A stretch of 64,000 nt of DNA from Lacibacter sp. H375 (GCF_037892425.1 NZ_JBBKTT010000001.1:2852001-2916000), one strand, 5' to 3'. Counted from the stretch's first letter, positions 43,914 to 52,186 are shown. Numbers and translations: made by a program. The notes: generated by a model not told the origin, from the sequence alone.

Positions 43914-44102
43914 GTGATTTCTTGCTAATGCGCCGCTCGGCGGCTGTTTTTATTTGCCACATAATTTGCCCAAATAATCCACTTTGACTGGTATATCTTT
44001 TATGGGCATTTCATGGCGCAAAAGTAGGGGCAATTAACGTTGTAGTAATAACCCGACAACCTAAAATTAATGATTGCCAATATTACCAAATTGTTATCTT
44101 GC

Positions 44103-44120
44103 ACGTCCCTTCGGGGACGT
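44103..44120 (+). promoter_or_regulatory. UUCG-tetraloop hairpin in the plsC-like leader
   Basis: ACGTCCC-TTCG-GGGACGT, a 7-bp stem with a very stable cUUCGg tetraloop, 16 nt before ATG 44136. The sequence TTATCTTGC directly upstream (44090-44098) resembles a -7 element, so the hairpin could lie at the 5' end of the transcript and protect it or control initiation. Confidence 0.55.
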
Positions 44121-44135
44121 CAATCAACTTTAACC

Positions 44136-44906
44136 ATGTCAACTTTCTTCGAACGAATAAAGAATTTTAATTTATTGCGTCGTGTGGTGTACGGTGTTGT
44201 TGGAGCAATCACTTATCCGGGCATTGCCCTCATTAATAAGCTTCAGGTAAATGGCGCAGAACGGTTAAAAGATCTTCCCAAGCGAAATGTGTTGTTTGTA
44301 AGTAACCATCAGACTTATTTTGCTGATGTGATCACGTTTCTTCATATCTTTTTTGCTGCCAAATGGGGTAAGTATAAAGGTTTAGGCATTCCATATTACT
44401 TGCTGAATCCGATTACTAAAATTTACTATGTAGCCGCTGCAGAAACCATGAAAGATACATGGCTCACCCGTTTATTTGCCAAAGCAGGTGCACTAACGGT
44501 AAAGCGTACATGGCGTGCAGAAGGTAAAGAAGTGCAGCGTGGTCTCGATCCGGGTGATACAAGAAAAATTGCCAGAGCGTTGAATGATAGCTGGGTAATT
44601 ACCTTCCCACAGGGAACAACAAAACCTTTTGCTCCCGGGCGTAAAGGAACGGCGTATATCATTAAACAGAACCAGCCAATTGTTGTACCGATAGTGATCA
44701 ATGGATTTTGGCGTGCATTCAATAAAAAAGGGTTGAAGTTTAAAAAGAGAGGAAGTCTTCTTTCCGTTACAATTAAAGAACCCATGAACATTGATTACAA
44801 TGCACCTGTTGAAGAAATTCTTGACCAGGTAATGGATGCAATTGAACAAAGTAAAAAATACATGCTCAAAGGTAAACACCACCTGATGAGTGTGATTGAT
44901 AAATAA
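44136..44906 (+). CDS. PlsC-type 1-acyl-sn-glycerol-3-phosphate acyltransferase
   Basis: The frame opens at 44070, but ATG 44136 (STFFERIKNFNLLRRVVY) follows the UUCG hairpin and is the likely start, giving 256 residues. Acyltransferase block I is NHQTYFAD (NHx4D), block III FPQGTTKPF in place of the usual FPEGT, and the later PIVVPIVINGF. A hydrophobic N-terminal stretch suggests membrane association. It acylates lysophosphatidate or another lysolipid in phospholipid synthesis. The Glu-to-Gln change in block III (PQGT) is notable, though seen in several members. Confidence 0.88.
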   Translation: MSTFFERIKNFNLLRRVVYGVVGAITYPGIALINKLQVNGAERLKDLPKRNVLFVSNHQTYFADVITFLHIFFAAKWGKYKGLGIPYYLLNPITKIYYVAAAETMKDTWLTRLFAKAGALTVKRTWRAEGKEVQRGLDPGDTRKIARALNDSWVITFPQGTTKPFAPGRKGTAYIIKQNQPIVVPIVINGFWRAFNKKGLKFKKRGSLLSVTIKEPMNIDYNAPVEEILDQVMDAIEQSKKYMLKGKHHLMSVIDK

Positions 44907-44920
44907 TTCTGGAAGCAGAC

Positions 44921-44958
44921 AAAACAAAAGGATGAATAACAATTCATCCTTTTGTTTT
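44921..44958 (+). terminator. Terminator of the plsC-like gene
   Basis: 17-bp perfect inverted repeat with a 4-nt loop (44921-44937 and 44942-44958; core AAAAGGATGAAT / ATTCATCCTTTT), T-run on the 3' side. Confidence 0.93.
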
Positions 44959-45029
44959 TTTAAGCTGTATGAGAACGGGTTGTAGTACTTGTATTATTCA
45001 TTAACTTTAAAACTGCCAAAACCCGCTGC

Positions 45030-45860
45030 ATGTATCACGCAACCAGGAAAAAAGTACATATTCTTCTTCATCCCGAACTGGGCGAAACCAAATGGGATAA
45101 GATCATTAACGCATTCATCATCTTTCTCATTATTTCAAACGTACTGGTTGTTATTCTTGAAACAGTGCCGTCGTTGCATGATGAATACGAGACATTTTTT
45201 TATTATTTTGATCTGATCTCCGTTATCATTTTTACGATCGAGTATTTGTTACGAGTTTGGAGTTGCGATCATGATCCACGATACAGACATAATTTTTTTG
45301 GACGGATCAAGTATATGTTCTCAGCTGAGGGTTTGATCGATCTGCTGGCCATTCTTCCCTTTTACGTGCATGTTGTTGTTGGGCTCGATCTGCGGATGCT
45401 TCGTATTCTTCGGCTGTTGCGATTTCTTCGTTTGTTCCGACTTACGGCTTACATGAAGTCGGCCAAAATGATCAGGAATGTATTTGTAAAGCGAGCCAAC
45501 GATTTAAAACTGAGTGTGGTGCTCATTCTTATTCTAATCATTATCGCATCAAGTGTAATGTATTTTGCTGAGCACACCGCACAACCTGCTGTATTCTCCA
45601 GCATACCGGCAACATTATGGTATGCAATTGTGACTCTTACAACAGTTGGCTATGGTGATATGATACCCGTTACAATAGTCGGCAAAGTGATGACGGGTGT
45701 TATTATGCTGAGTGGCGTTGCCATTTTTGCTTTACCTGCCGGCATCATCACAGCGGGTTTCCTGGAGGAGGTGCAGCACCTTCGTGGAAAGAAAACAGTT
45801 AAATGTCCGCATTGCGGCGAGAGTTTTCACCCGGATGAACATGATCGTCATCATGCATAA
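45030..45860 (+). CDS. Voltage-gated potassium channel with Cys/His-rich C-terminal tail
   Basis: 276 residues with six membrane helices. S4 is the repeated-Arg segment DLRMLRILRLLRFLRLFRL; the pore carries the K+ filter TTVGYGD (TLTTVGYGDMIP), and S6 is TGVIMLSGVAIFALPAGII. After S6 a short tail ends VKCPHCGESFHPDEHDRHH, with two Cys in CPHC and four His in the last nine residues, suitable for one Zn or other metal ion. The family is Kv-type, tetrameric in the inner membrane, and moves K+ in response to membrane potential. The tail might set metal or redox regulation; this part is inference. Confidence 0.93.
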   Translation: MYHATRKKVHILLHPELGETKWDKIINAFIIFLIISNVLVVILETVPSLHDEYETFFYYFDLISVIIFTIEYLLRVWSCDHDPRYRHNFFGRIKYMFSAEGLIDLLAILPFYVHVVVGLDLRMLRILRLLRFLRLFRLTAYMKSAKMIRNVFVKRANDLKLSVVLILILIIIASSVMYFAEHTAQPAVFSSIPATLWYAIVTLTTVGYGDMIPVTIVGKVMTGVIMLSGVAIFALPAGIITAGFLEEVQHLRGKKTVKCPHCGESFHPDEHDRHHA

Positions 45861-45870
45861 CTGACCAGTA

Positions 45871-47010
45871 ATGTTTTCAATTTTTAAGCTTATCATCATT
45901 TGTCTGTTTGTACAGAGTAATTTAATTGCACAATCTCTTTATATCCGTGGTAAGGTTATAGATGCAGAAACAGGATTCCCACTTTCCAATGCAAGTATAT
46001 TTATTAATAATTCCACCACAGGAACTGTCAGCAATGCAACAGGCGAATTTCAACTGGGACCCTTTGCTCCAGGCAGTTATGAAGTGATCGCCTCTTTTGT
46101 TGGTTATGGCAGATTGCTTTATGCGGCGGATCTGCAAACAACATCGCTTCGCATTACATTTCAAATGACAAAGAAAGATAGTGAGATGCGTGAGCTGCTC
46201 ATCTTACCTGAAGAAACCCGTATGCAATATCTCGAAGCATTTAAAAGAAACCTTTTAGGAGAAACAAGCGCCGCAAAACGGGCAAGAATCCGGAACCTGA
46301 AAGATGTACAATTTGCAGCTACGCAGGATAAAAATGAAATTGTTGCTTATTGTGATACAACAATTGTAGTTGATAACCCTGAGCTGGGTTACGTGGTTCA
46401 TTTTGACCTGGTTGATTTTTATTTGAATCGCCGTACCGGTGAATCGAGGTTCTATGGTTATACCCGCTTCCAGGAAAAAGATGAAGATGGAACTGTAAAA
46501 CGAAGATGGTTGAAACGTCGACGAGAGGCTTACGAGGGTAGTAGTATGCATTTTTTCAGGAGCCTTGTGGCGTGCACCTTAAAACAGGAAGGGTTTGCTA
46601 TGCAAAATGTCTATAAAAAAGAAATGAAGCCACAACCTGGTCAACCGGTAGTCATACAAGCATCGCCTGCAGGAATCAATAATAGTTTCAACATTGCAGT
46701 GCCGGTAACAGAAGACAGCGTCTTGCGTATTTATAAAGATTCGGGTTATAAAATCTATCAGTTAAACACTGCAGATTGGTTGAGGATAGTTTATAATAAA
46801 GACACAGAACTGAAAGAAGATATCATGCATAACAGGATTATTGGTGGCCAGCCACGAACAGGGACTGTTACAGGTCTTCGCCCTTTCCGTCCTCCAATAC
46901 TTGTTGATAACCGTGGCAGGGTGCTTTCAGCAATGGGATTTTATTATGAAGGCATGTGGTCGTATGAACGGTTGGCTAATATGCTTCCGGAAGATTATGT
47001 GCCGGAATGA
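45871..47010 (+). CDS. Secreted CarboxypepD_reg-like domain protein
   Basis: 379 residues; signal peptide 1-20 (ending IAQS). Residues 22-100 are the carboxypeptidase regulatory-like beta-sandwich (LYIRGKVIDAETGFPLSNASIFINNSTTGTVSNATGEFQLGPFAPGSYEVIASFVGY). The remainder has the pattern of proteins that carry this domain in the outer membrane of Bacteroidota without a TonB barrel (REAYEGSSMHFFRSLVACTLKQEGFAMQNVYKK). No enzymatic motif. It starts 10 bp after the K+ channel gene, so both are probably cotranscribed. Confidence 0.82.
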   Translation: MFSIFKLIIICLFVQSNLIAQSLYIRGKVIDAETGFPLSNASIFINNSTTGTVSNATGEFQLGPFAPGSYEVIASFVGYGRLLYAADLQTTSLRITFQMTKKDSEMRELLILPEETRMQYLEAFKRNLLGETSAAKRARIRNLKDVQFAATQDKNEIVAYCDTTIVVDNPELGYVVHFDLVDFYLNRRTGESRFYGYTRFQEKDEDGTVKRRWLKRRREAYEGSSMHFFRSLVACTLKQEGFAMQNVYKKEMKPQPGQPVVIQASPAGINNSFNIAVPVTEDSVLRIYKDSGYKIYQLNTADWLRIVYNKDTELKEDIMHNRIIGGQPRTGTVTGLRPFRPPILVDNRGRVLSAMGFYYEGMWSYERLANMLPEDYVPE

Positions 47011-47104
47011 AATCTAAGAGCTAGCACTAAACGAAACAAAGGTTGTTTATGTTAAAAACAACCTTTGTCTCAAATACTGCTGCTGGTGAAATAGAGAATA
47101 TATT

Positions 47105-47620
47105 TTATTCCTCCGCAAACAAAGCCTTCAATTCTGCTGCATCATTAGGCTTCATCTTACCACCAAGAATTAAACGCAATTGCCTGCGGCGCAATGCGCC
47201 TTCAAACAATTTTATTTCTTCTTCTGTTTCAGGAATCAGTTGTGCTACCGGTTTAGGCTTGCGATTAGGATCAAGTGCTACAAAGGTGTAATATGCTTCG
47301 TTGCTTTTGTAACGGTATTGTTGTACTGTATCTTCACCCCACACTTTCATATGTACTTCCATTGAGCTGTTGAATGCTCTAGAAACTTTTGCTTCAATAT
47401 GCACTACATTCCCCAGCTTGATCGGGTTCTCAAACGAAATATTATCAACACTTGCCGTAACAACGGGTGAGTTGCAATGTTTACCTGCTGCAAGTGCAGA
47501 GGCAATATCCATCCAGTACATTAAACGTCCACCCATGAGGTTGCCAAATACATTGGTATCATTAGGAAGTACCAACTCTGTCATTACAATAAATGATTCT
47601 TTTGCTGTTTTACTATTCAT
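47105..47620 (-). CDS. Acyl-CoA thioesterase, hotdog fold (YciA/ACOT-type)
   Basis: 171 residues. Single hotdog domain with the family's NDTNVFGNLMGGRLMYWMDIASALAAGKH helix and active-site Asp, ITASVDNISF-like VTASVDNISFENPIKLGNVV, and a C-terminal basic extension. It hydrolyses acyl-CoA to free acid and CoA in the cytoplasm. Monocistronic, between the CarboxypepD_reg protein and queA. Confidence 0.9.
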   Translation of the reverse strand: MNSKTAKESFIVMTELVLPNDTNVFGNLMGGRLMYWMDIASALAAGKHCNSPVVTASVDNISFENPIKLGNVVHIEAKVSRAFNSSMEVHMKVWGEDTVQQYRYKSNEAYYTFVALDPNRKPKPVAQLIPETEEEIKLFEGALRRRQLRLILGGKMKPNDAAELKALFAEE

Positions 47621-47671
47621 TCAAATAAATTTTAATCACAATGACACTAAGGCGCAATTTACACTAAGAAA

Positions 47672-47697
47672 AATCCCTCTCGGTTGGGAGAGGGATT
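47672..47697 (-). terminator. Terminator of queA
   Basis: 10-bp perfect stem (AATCCCTCTC / GAGAGGGATT) with a 6-nt loop, just past the queA stop; on the minus strand it is followed by TTTTTC. Confidence 0.9.
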
Positions 47698-47703
47698 GTA
47701 TAA

Positions 47704-48753
47704 TTAGATTACCAACATCGCATCTCCATAACTGAAGAAACGGTATTTGTCTTTAATTGCTTTTTTATATGCTTCCATTGTAAGATCGTAACCGGCAAAT
47801 GCACAGGTCATAATCAACAAACTTGTTTTTGGCAAGTGGAAGTTTGTAACTAATGAATCAGCAATATTAAAATTGTAAGGAGGGTGAATGAATATATTCG
47901 TCCAGCCTTCGCTTGGTTTTAATAACTGCTGTGCCGTAAATGACGTTTCCAAAGCACGCATAGTTGTTGTGCCAATGGAACAGATGCGGTTTTTGCCTTC
48001 TTTTGCTTTGTTTACGATCTTGCAAGAGAACTCATCGATCTTATAATACTCTGCATCCATTTTATGTTTGCTCAGGTCTTCCACTTCAATAGGGCGGAAG
48101 GTTCCTAAACCTGTATGCAATGTAACTTCTGCAAAACGCACACCTTGAATTTCCAAACGTTTGATCAACTCCTGGCTAAAGTGCATGCCGGCAGTTGGAG
48201 CTGCAACAGCACCTTCATGTTTTGCAAACACTGTTTGGTAACGCTCACGGTCCTCATCATCTGGCTTACGCTTAATGTATTTTGGAAGTGGCGTTTCGCC
48301 CATTGTATACAATACCGTGCGGAACTCTTCATCAGTACCATCAAATAAGAAACGAATGGTACGTCCACGTGAAGTGGTATTGTCAATTACTTCAGCAACC
48401 AAATCTTCGGTATCGCCGAAATACAGTTTATTACCAACACGAATCTTTCTTGCGGGATCAACGATCACATCCCACAAACGGTTTTGCTTGTTTAATTCAC
48501 GGAGAAGAAAAACTTCGATCTTGGCACCTGTTTTTTCCTTGCGGCCATACATGCGGGCAGGAAATACTTTGGTGTTATTCACTACAAAAACATCCTTGTC
48601 ATCGAAGTATTCCATGATATCACGGAACTGACGGTTTTCAATTTGGCCTGTTTTGCGGTGAACCACCATTAAACGGCTGTCTTCACGTTTCTTTGTAGGG
48701 TTTTGAGCAATGAGGTTGAGGGGTAGATCGAACGTAAACTGTGATAACTTCAT
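47704..48753 (-). CDS. queA: S-adenosylmethionine:tRNA ribosyltransferase-isomerase
   Basis: 349 residues, usual length. Family motifs: [23 protein letters not shown] at the N-terminus, [44 protein letters not shown], and the C-terminal [18 protein letters not shown]. It transfers the ribosyl part of SAM to preQ1 at tRNA position 34, giving epoxyqueuosine. The gene is preceded by an unusually long, structured leader with its own promoter (48755-48880), described separately. No other queuosine genes are adjacent. Confidence 0.97.
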   Translation of the reverse strand: MKLSQFTFDLPLNLIAQNPTKKREDSRLMVVHRKTGQIENRQFRDIMEYFDDKDVFVVNNTKVFPARMYGRKEKTGAKIEVFLLRELNKQNRLWDVIVDPARKIRVGNKLYFGDTEDLVAEVIDNTTSRGRTIRFLFDGTDEEFRTVLYTMGETPLPKYIKRKPDDEDRERYQTVFAKHEGAVAAPTAGMHFSQELIKRLEIQGVRFAEVTLHTGLGTFRPIEVEDLSKHKMDAEYYKIDEFSCKIVNKAKEGKNRICSIGTTTMRALETSFTAQQLLKPSEGWTNIFIHPPYNFNIADSLVTNFHLPKTSLLIMTCAFAGYDLTMEAYKKAIKDKYRFFSYGDAMLVI

Positions 48754-48754
48754 A

Positions 48755-48860
48755 CTGCGTTTTATAATTTTAGTAACGGGTGCAAACGCAGCGTTGAGGT
48801 GAGTATTCGGGAGTGACTCTCCAAACCCCGTCTTACGGCACCGGGTTTGAACCTGTTACT
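48755..48860 (-). promoter_or_regulatory. Structured 5' leader of queA, candidate cis-regulatory RNA
   Basis: The transcript from the promoter at 48873 has a leader that can fold into a closed multibranch element: AGTAAC (48855-48860) pairs with GTTACT (48772-48777), enclosing a hairpin with AAACC/GGTTT and CCGT/ACGG stems (48823-48848), a GGAG/CTCC hairpin (48810-48822) and an AACG/CGTT hairpin (48785-48795). A second, mutually exclusive pairing joins CTGCGTTT (48784-48791) with AAACGCAG (48755-48762), the latter just before the start codon. That is the arrangement of an aptamer with an expression platform. The ligand would plausibly be linked to queuosine or SAM. I do not recognise preQ1-I or a SAM class in it. 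Confidence 0.6.
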
Positions 48861-48872
48861 TTTTAATGCGTG

Positions 48873-48880
48873 CAAAGGTA
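48873..48880 (-). promoter_or_regulatory. Promoter -7 element TACCTTTG of queA
   Basis: Perfect TAnnTTTG on the minus strand, 120 nt upstream of the queA start codon. It fixes the leader as part of the transcript. Confidence 0.75.
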
Positions 48881-48917
48881 AGGAATTCAGGCGAAAACCG
48901 GGGAAACTTATCCACGG

Positions 48918-50654
48918 TTAACTAACCTGTGCTATCCGGCCGGGAATAGCAGCGAGTAATTGGCGGGTGTAGGCAGTCTGGGGACGGGAATAAATATCTT
49001 CTGCGTTACCCATTTCTTCAATTTGGCCTTTGTTCATCACAACAATACGGTCGCAGATATAACGCACCACCGAAAGATCATGGGAAATGAAGATAGAGGT
49101 GAAGTTGAATTCCTTTTTCAGATCGTTGAGCAGATTGAGTACCTGGGCCTGCACACTAACATCCAGAGCTGAAACAGATTCATCCCACACAATAAAGGAT
49201 GGATTCAAGGCCAAAGCTCTTGCTATTACGATCCGTTGCCGTTGACCACCACTGAATTCATGCGGATACCGATTGAAATGATCTGGAGTTAGATTTACTT
49301 TTTCCAACAACTCCATCACTTTTTCTTTCGCTTTCTTTTGGGTGGGTTGAAGTTGATGGACCAGCATTGGTTCCGCAATGGCATCGCCAATGGTTATACG
49401 TGGATTCAATGAAGAGTATGGATCCTGAAAAACGATCTGCAGGTCTTTGCGTTGTTGTTTGAATGCAGCAGAAGATTTACTGAGAATGTTTTCACCATTC
49501 AACAGAATACTGCCCGATGTTGCATCAACCAAACGAAGCAAGGCTCTGCCCAATGTTGTTTTACCGCAACCGCTTTCACCCACAAGCCCTAACGTTTCAC
49601 CGTTGTACACATCAAAACTTACATTGTTTACTGCCTTGATAAAGGATGATGATTTGCCAAATAGTTTCTTTTGTTCAGGAAACCAAACGTTCAGGTTTTT
49701 AATTTGAAGAAGAGGAGTGGGGAATTGGGAATTGGGGATTGGGAATTGTGAATTTGGATTTTGGATTTTGGAATTTGGATTTTGTACTTGGGGATTTTCA
49801 TTTTCCATTTCCAAGAAATCACTCACCACCGGTAACCGTTTTCCTTTTGGATGAAGTGCAGGCCGGCAAGCCAGCAATGCTTTGGTATAAGGATGTTGCG
49901 GATTGTTGAAAAGGTCTTTTACAGAACCTTGCTCCACAATTCGCCCTTTATACATCACCACAATCTTATCTGCAATATCATGCACCACACCAAGGTCATG
50001 GGTAATAAACAAAACGCCCATGCCCGTTTCCTGCTGCAATTCTTTTATAAGTTGAAGTATGGTATTCTGCACTGTTACATCCAACGCTGTTGTAGGTTCA
50101 TCAGCAATTAATAGTGATGGGTTACAACTCATCGCCATTGCGATCATCACCCGTTGCTTTTGTCCGCCACTTAGCTGATGCGGATAACGGCTAAGCATAG
50201 CTGCCGGGTTAGGAAGCTTAACTTTTTCAAATAGTTGCAGAGTTCTTTTTTTAGCTTCTTTATGATTTACTTTTTGATGAAGCTGAATTGCTTCCATCAC
50301 TTGCATACCACATGCAAAAACCGGGTTGAGTGATGTCATTGGCTCCTGGAAAATCATGGCAATTTCATTGCCACGTATGCCTTGTATTTCTTGTGCTGAA
50401 GCTTTCAGCAGATCAATAACAGAGCCGTCTTTTTTGGTGAAATGGATGCTGCCGTTGGGGTAAGAAACCGGAGGCTGTGGAATCAATTGCAGTGCAGAAA
50501 GTGCAGTAACAGATTTGCCAGAACCACTTTCACCCACCACTGCCACAGTTTCTCCTTTACCAACCGTGAATGAAATACCATGAATGGCTTTTACAATGCC
50601 TTCTTCTGTTTTGAAGTTTACGTCAAGGTTATTTATTTGAAGCAAATCTGTCAT
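48918..50654 (-). CDS. Peptide/nickel-type ABC transporter ATPase, two fused ATP-binding domains (DppD-DppF/YejF-like)
   Basis: 578 residues. The first ABC domain (1-265) has Walker A GESGSGKS, signature LSGGQKQR and Walker B LLIADEPTTALD; the second (about 325-575) has Walker A GESGCGKT, signature FSGGQRQR and Walker B FIVWDESVSALD. Oligopeptide-type OPP_C tails follow each. The linker (about 280-315) is a run of N/P/Q/S/F repeats (QNPNSKIQNPNSQFP...) coded by simple-sequence DNA. No permease or binding-protein gene is adjacent, so the cargo is unknown. The start shares one base with the amn stop (TAATG), so translation is coupled. Confidence 0.93.
   Translation of the reverse strand: MTDLLQINNLDVNFKTEEGIVKAIHGISFTVGKGETVAVVGESGSGKSVTALSALQLIPQPPVSYPNGSIHFTKKDGSVIDLLKASAQEIQGIRGNEIAMIFQEPMTSLNPVFACGMQVMEAIQLHQKVNHKEAKKRTLQLFEKVKLPNPAAMLSRYPHQLSGGQKQRVMIAMAMSCNPSLLIADEPTTALDVTVQNTILQLIKELQQETGMGVLFITHDLGVVHDIADKIVVMYKGRIVEQGSVKDLFNNPQHPYTKALLACRPALHPKGKRLPVVSDFLEMENENPQVQNPNSKIQNPNSQFPIPNSQFPTPLLQIKNLNVWFPEQKKLFGKSSSFIKAVNNVSFDVYNGETLGLVGESGCGKTTLGRALLRLVDATSGSILLNGENILSKSSAAFKQQRKDLQIVFQDPYSSLNPRITIGDAIAEPMLVHQLQPTQKKAKEKVMELLEKVNLTPDHFNRYPHEFSGGQRQRIVIARALALNPSFIVWDESVSALDVSVQAQVLNLLNDLKKEFNFTSIFISHDLSVVRYICDRIVVMNKGQIEEMGNAEDIYSRPQTAYTRQLLAAIPGRIAQVS
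49718..49787. repeat. Simple-sequence tract inside the ABC linker
   Basis: Degenerate tandem units of GGGAATTG / GGATTTTG type (GGGAATTGGGAATTGGGG, GATTTTGGATTTTGG), in frame and without stops. They code only for the linker between the two ABC domains. Confidence 0.75.
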
Positions 50655-51430
50655 TACTCTTCAAACCTCAGATGTTTTACCGTGTTGCCGTTGTTGATGA
50701 GTTGTTTCAAAGAATCAATTCCGATTTTAATATGCTTCTCAACAAAATGACTGGTTACTTTTTTATCACTCTCCTCTGTCTTTACACCTTCGGGAGTCAT
50801 TGGGCTATCACTCACTAGCAACAGAGCACCTGTTGGAATATGATTTGAGAAGCCTACCATAAAAATAGTAGCAGTTTCCATATCAATAGCCATGGCTCTT
50901 ACTTTTTCCAGGTAGGCTTTAAATTCCTGATCGTGTTCCCATACACGTCGGTTAGTAGTGTAAACAGTTCCTGTCCAGTAATCACTGTCGAAATCACGTA
51001 TGGTTGTTGATACTGCTTTTTGTAATGCGAAAGATGGTAGTGCCGGTACCTCTGGTGGAAAATAATCACGACTTGTACCTTCACCACGTATGGCAGCGAT
51101 GGGAAGAATCAGATCACCTATTTTGTTTTTTGCTTTCAACCCGCCACACTTGCCTAAAAACAAAACTGCTTTTGGTTGAATGGCTGATAAAAGATCCATT
51201 ACCGTAGCTGCGGTAGCACTTCCCATTCCGAAATTAATGATGGTGATACCATCTGCCGTTGCACATTGCATGGGTTTGTCCAGACCCGTTACTTCTACTT
51301 TGTTCCATTCTGCAAACATGTTTACATAATTGCTGAAATTTGTGAGCAGAATATATTCACCAAATTCTTTAAGTTGTTTACCAGTGTAGCGAGGCAGCCA
51401 GTTCTTAACAATGTCTTCTTTTGTTTTCAT
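50654..51430 (-). CDS. amn: AMP nucleosidase (short Bacteroidota type)
   Basis: 258 residues, much shorter than the 484-residue E. coli Amn; it is the catalytic nucleoside-phosphorylase-like domain only. Motifs: NFGMGSATAATVMDLL, FLGKCGGLK, GEGTSRDYFPPEVPA, AIDMETATIFMVGF (the EMExA-like active-site segment) and LLLVSDSPMTPEGVKTEESDKKV. It splits AMP into adenine and ribose-5-phosphate. The ABC ATPase gene follows with a one-base overlap. Confidence 0.92.
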   Translation of the reverse strand: MKTKEDIVKNWLPRYTGKQLKEFGEYILLTNFSNYVNMFAEWNKVEVTGLDKPMQCATADGITIINFGMGSATAATVMDLLSAIQPKAVLFLGKCGGLKAKNKIGDLILPIAAIRGEGTSRDYFPPEVPALPSFALQKAVSTTIRDFDSDYWTGTVYTTNRRVWEHDQEFKAYLEKVRAMAIDMETATIFMVGFSNHIPTGALLLVSDSPMTPEGVKTEESDKKVTSHFVEKHIKIGIDSLKQLINNGNTVKHLRFEE

Positions 51431-51477
51431 GCTTTCATCTTTTTGAATTCTGCTAAATTAATCATTTACTTTGGAGC

Positions 51478-51915
51478 ATGATAAAGGTTGATTTTCCTGC
51501 GCCAACATTTCGAATTAAAGAAGAAGAGGGAAAAGAGCTGATCTTTGATGACCTGCGGAAGCAATGGTTGCGATTAACTCCTGAAGAATGGGTACGGCAA
51601 AATCTTATTCAATACATGTTACAGGTAAAACACTACCCGGCGGCGTTTATTGGTATTGAAAAAGAAATTGTATTGGGTGAGTTAAAGAAACGATTTGATG
51701 TGTTGGTCTATGATCGTAATCATCAACCCTGGATGATGATCGAATGCAAAGCAATGGATGTGGAGTTAACAGAAAAAGTATTGGAGCAGATCATACGTTA
51801 TAATATGTCCGTTCCAGTAATTTATCTTGTGATCAGCAACGGAACATATACTTATGCATGGGTAAAAGAAAAAAACCGACTCATCAGTTTATCTGAGTTG
51901 CCGGTTTTTGATTAG
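51478..51915 (+). CDS. Stand-alone type I restriction HsdR N-terminal-like (HSDR_N_2) nuclease-domain protein
   Basis: 145 residues. Matches the HSDR_N_2 domain: TPEEWVRQNLIQYMLQVKHYP, GELKKRFDVLVYDRNHQPWMMIECKAMDVELTEKVLEQIIRYN. The PD-(D/E)xK residues are visible as the Asp of RFDVLVYD and the Glu-x-Lys of IECKA. No helicase domain, methylase or specificity gene is near, so it is not a restriction system. Many Bacteroidota carry one such copy, and its role is unknown. The -7-like element TTACTTTG lies four bases before the ATG. Confidence 0.88.
   Translation: MIKVDFPAPTFRIKEEEGKELIFDDLRKQWLRLTPEEWVRQNLIQYMLQVKHYPAAFIGIEKEIVLGELKKRFDVLVYDRNHQPWMMIECKAMDVELTEKVLEQIIRYNMSVPVIYLVISNGTYTYAWVKEKNRLISLSELPVFD
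51871..51909 (+). terminator. Terminator overlapping the end of the HsdR-N-like gene
   Basis: AAAAACCG (51871-51878) pairs with CGGTTTTT (51902-51909), with an inner CTCA/TGAG pair; the 3' arm supplies the T-run. The last codons (LISLSELPVFD) are part of the stem. Confidence 0.65.
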
Positions 51916-52110
51916 CTTATGATCGATTCTACAAGTGTTTCAGGTGTTCCGTTTGAAAATAGCTGTGTCGATTCTCTTTCAGGTTAGCAACGGCTATTTG
52001 ATAAAGCAAATCTACAGTTGCAGTAAAGCTTAAAAAAAGGTGTTTTAACGGATTCTTTGTCGAGTACAAACACCCGTATGTAAATCTCAAAAACATTTTT
52101 GAAGCAATTC

Positions 52111-52142
52111 TTGAATATGCTTTTGTTCCTCAGGTATCTTTG
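52111..52142 (+). promoter_or_regulatory. Promoter of cydAB
   Basis: TTG (52111-52113), 21-nt spacer, TATCTTTG (52135-52142). The expected transcript start is downstream of the first possible ATG (52145), which favours ATG 52187 for cydA. Confidence 0.78.
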
Positions 52143-52186
52143 CTTTGCTGTTTAATTTAAGCAGTGTTACATCAATCGCCACGCTC

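Noticed and set aside
43930-43945. GC-rich hairpin CCGC-TCG-GCGG with following T-run upstream of the HAD gene
   Set aside because: The stem is only four base pairs and no plus-strand gene ends just before it; not listed as a terminator.
48772-48860. tRNA-like T-arm (AGGTTCAAACCC) in the queA leader
   Set aside because: There is no matching acceptor, D-arm or anticodon arm; the following bases pair in a hairpin that breaks the T-arm. It is not a tRNA gene.
48755-48860. preQ1-I riboswitch before queA
   Set aside because: The short preQ1-I pattern (small stem, C-rich loop and A-rich tail) cannot be laid over this leader; the folding is longer and multibranched. Kept only as an unclassified candidate.
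49718-49787. CRISPR-like short repeats
   Set aside because: Units are degenerate, 8-15 nt, in frame within the ABC ATPase gene and without unique spacers. No cas gene is near.
51478-51915. Type I restriction-modification system
   Set aside because: Only an HsdR N-terminal-like domain is present. No HsdM, HsdS or helicase part in the window.
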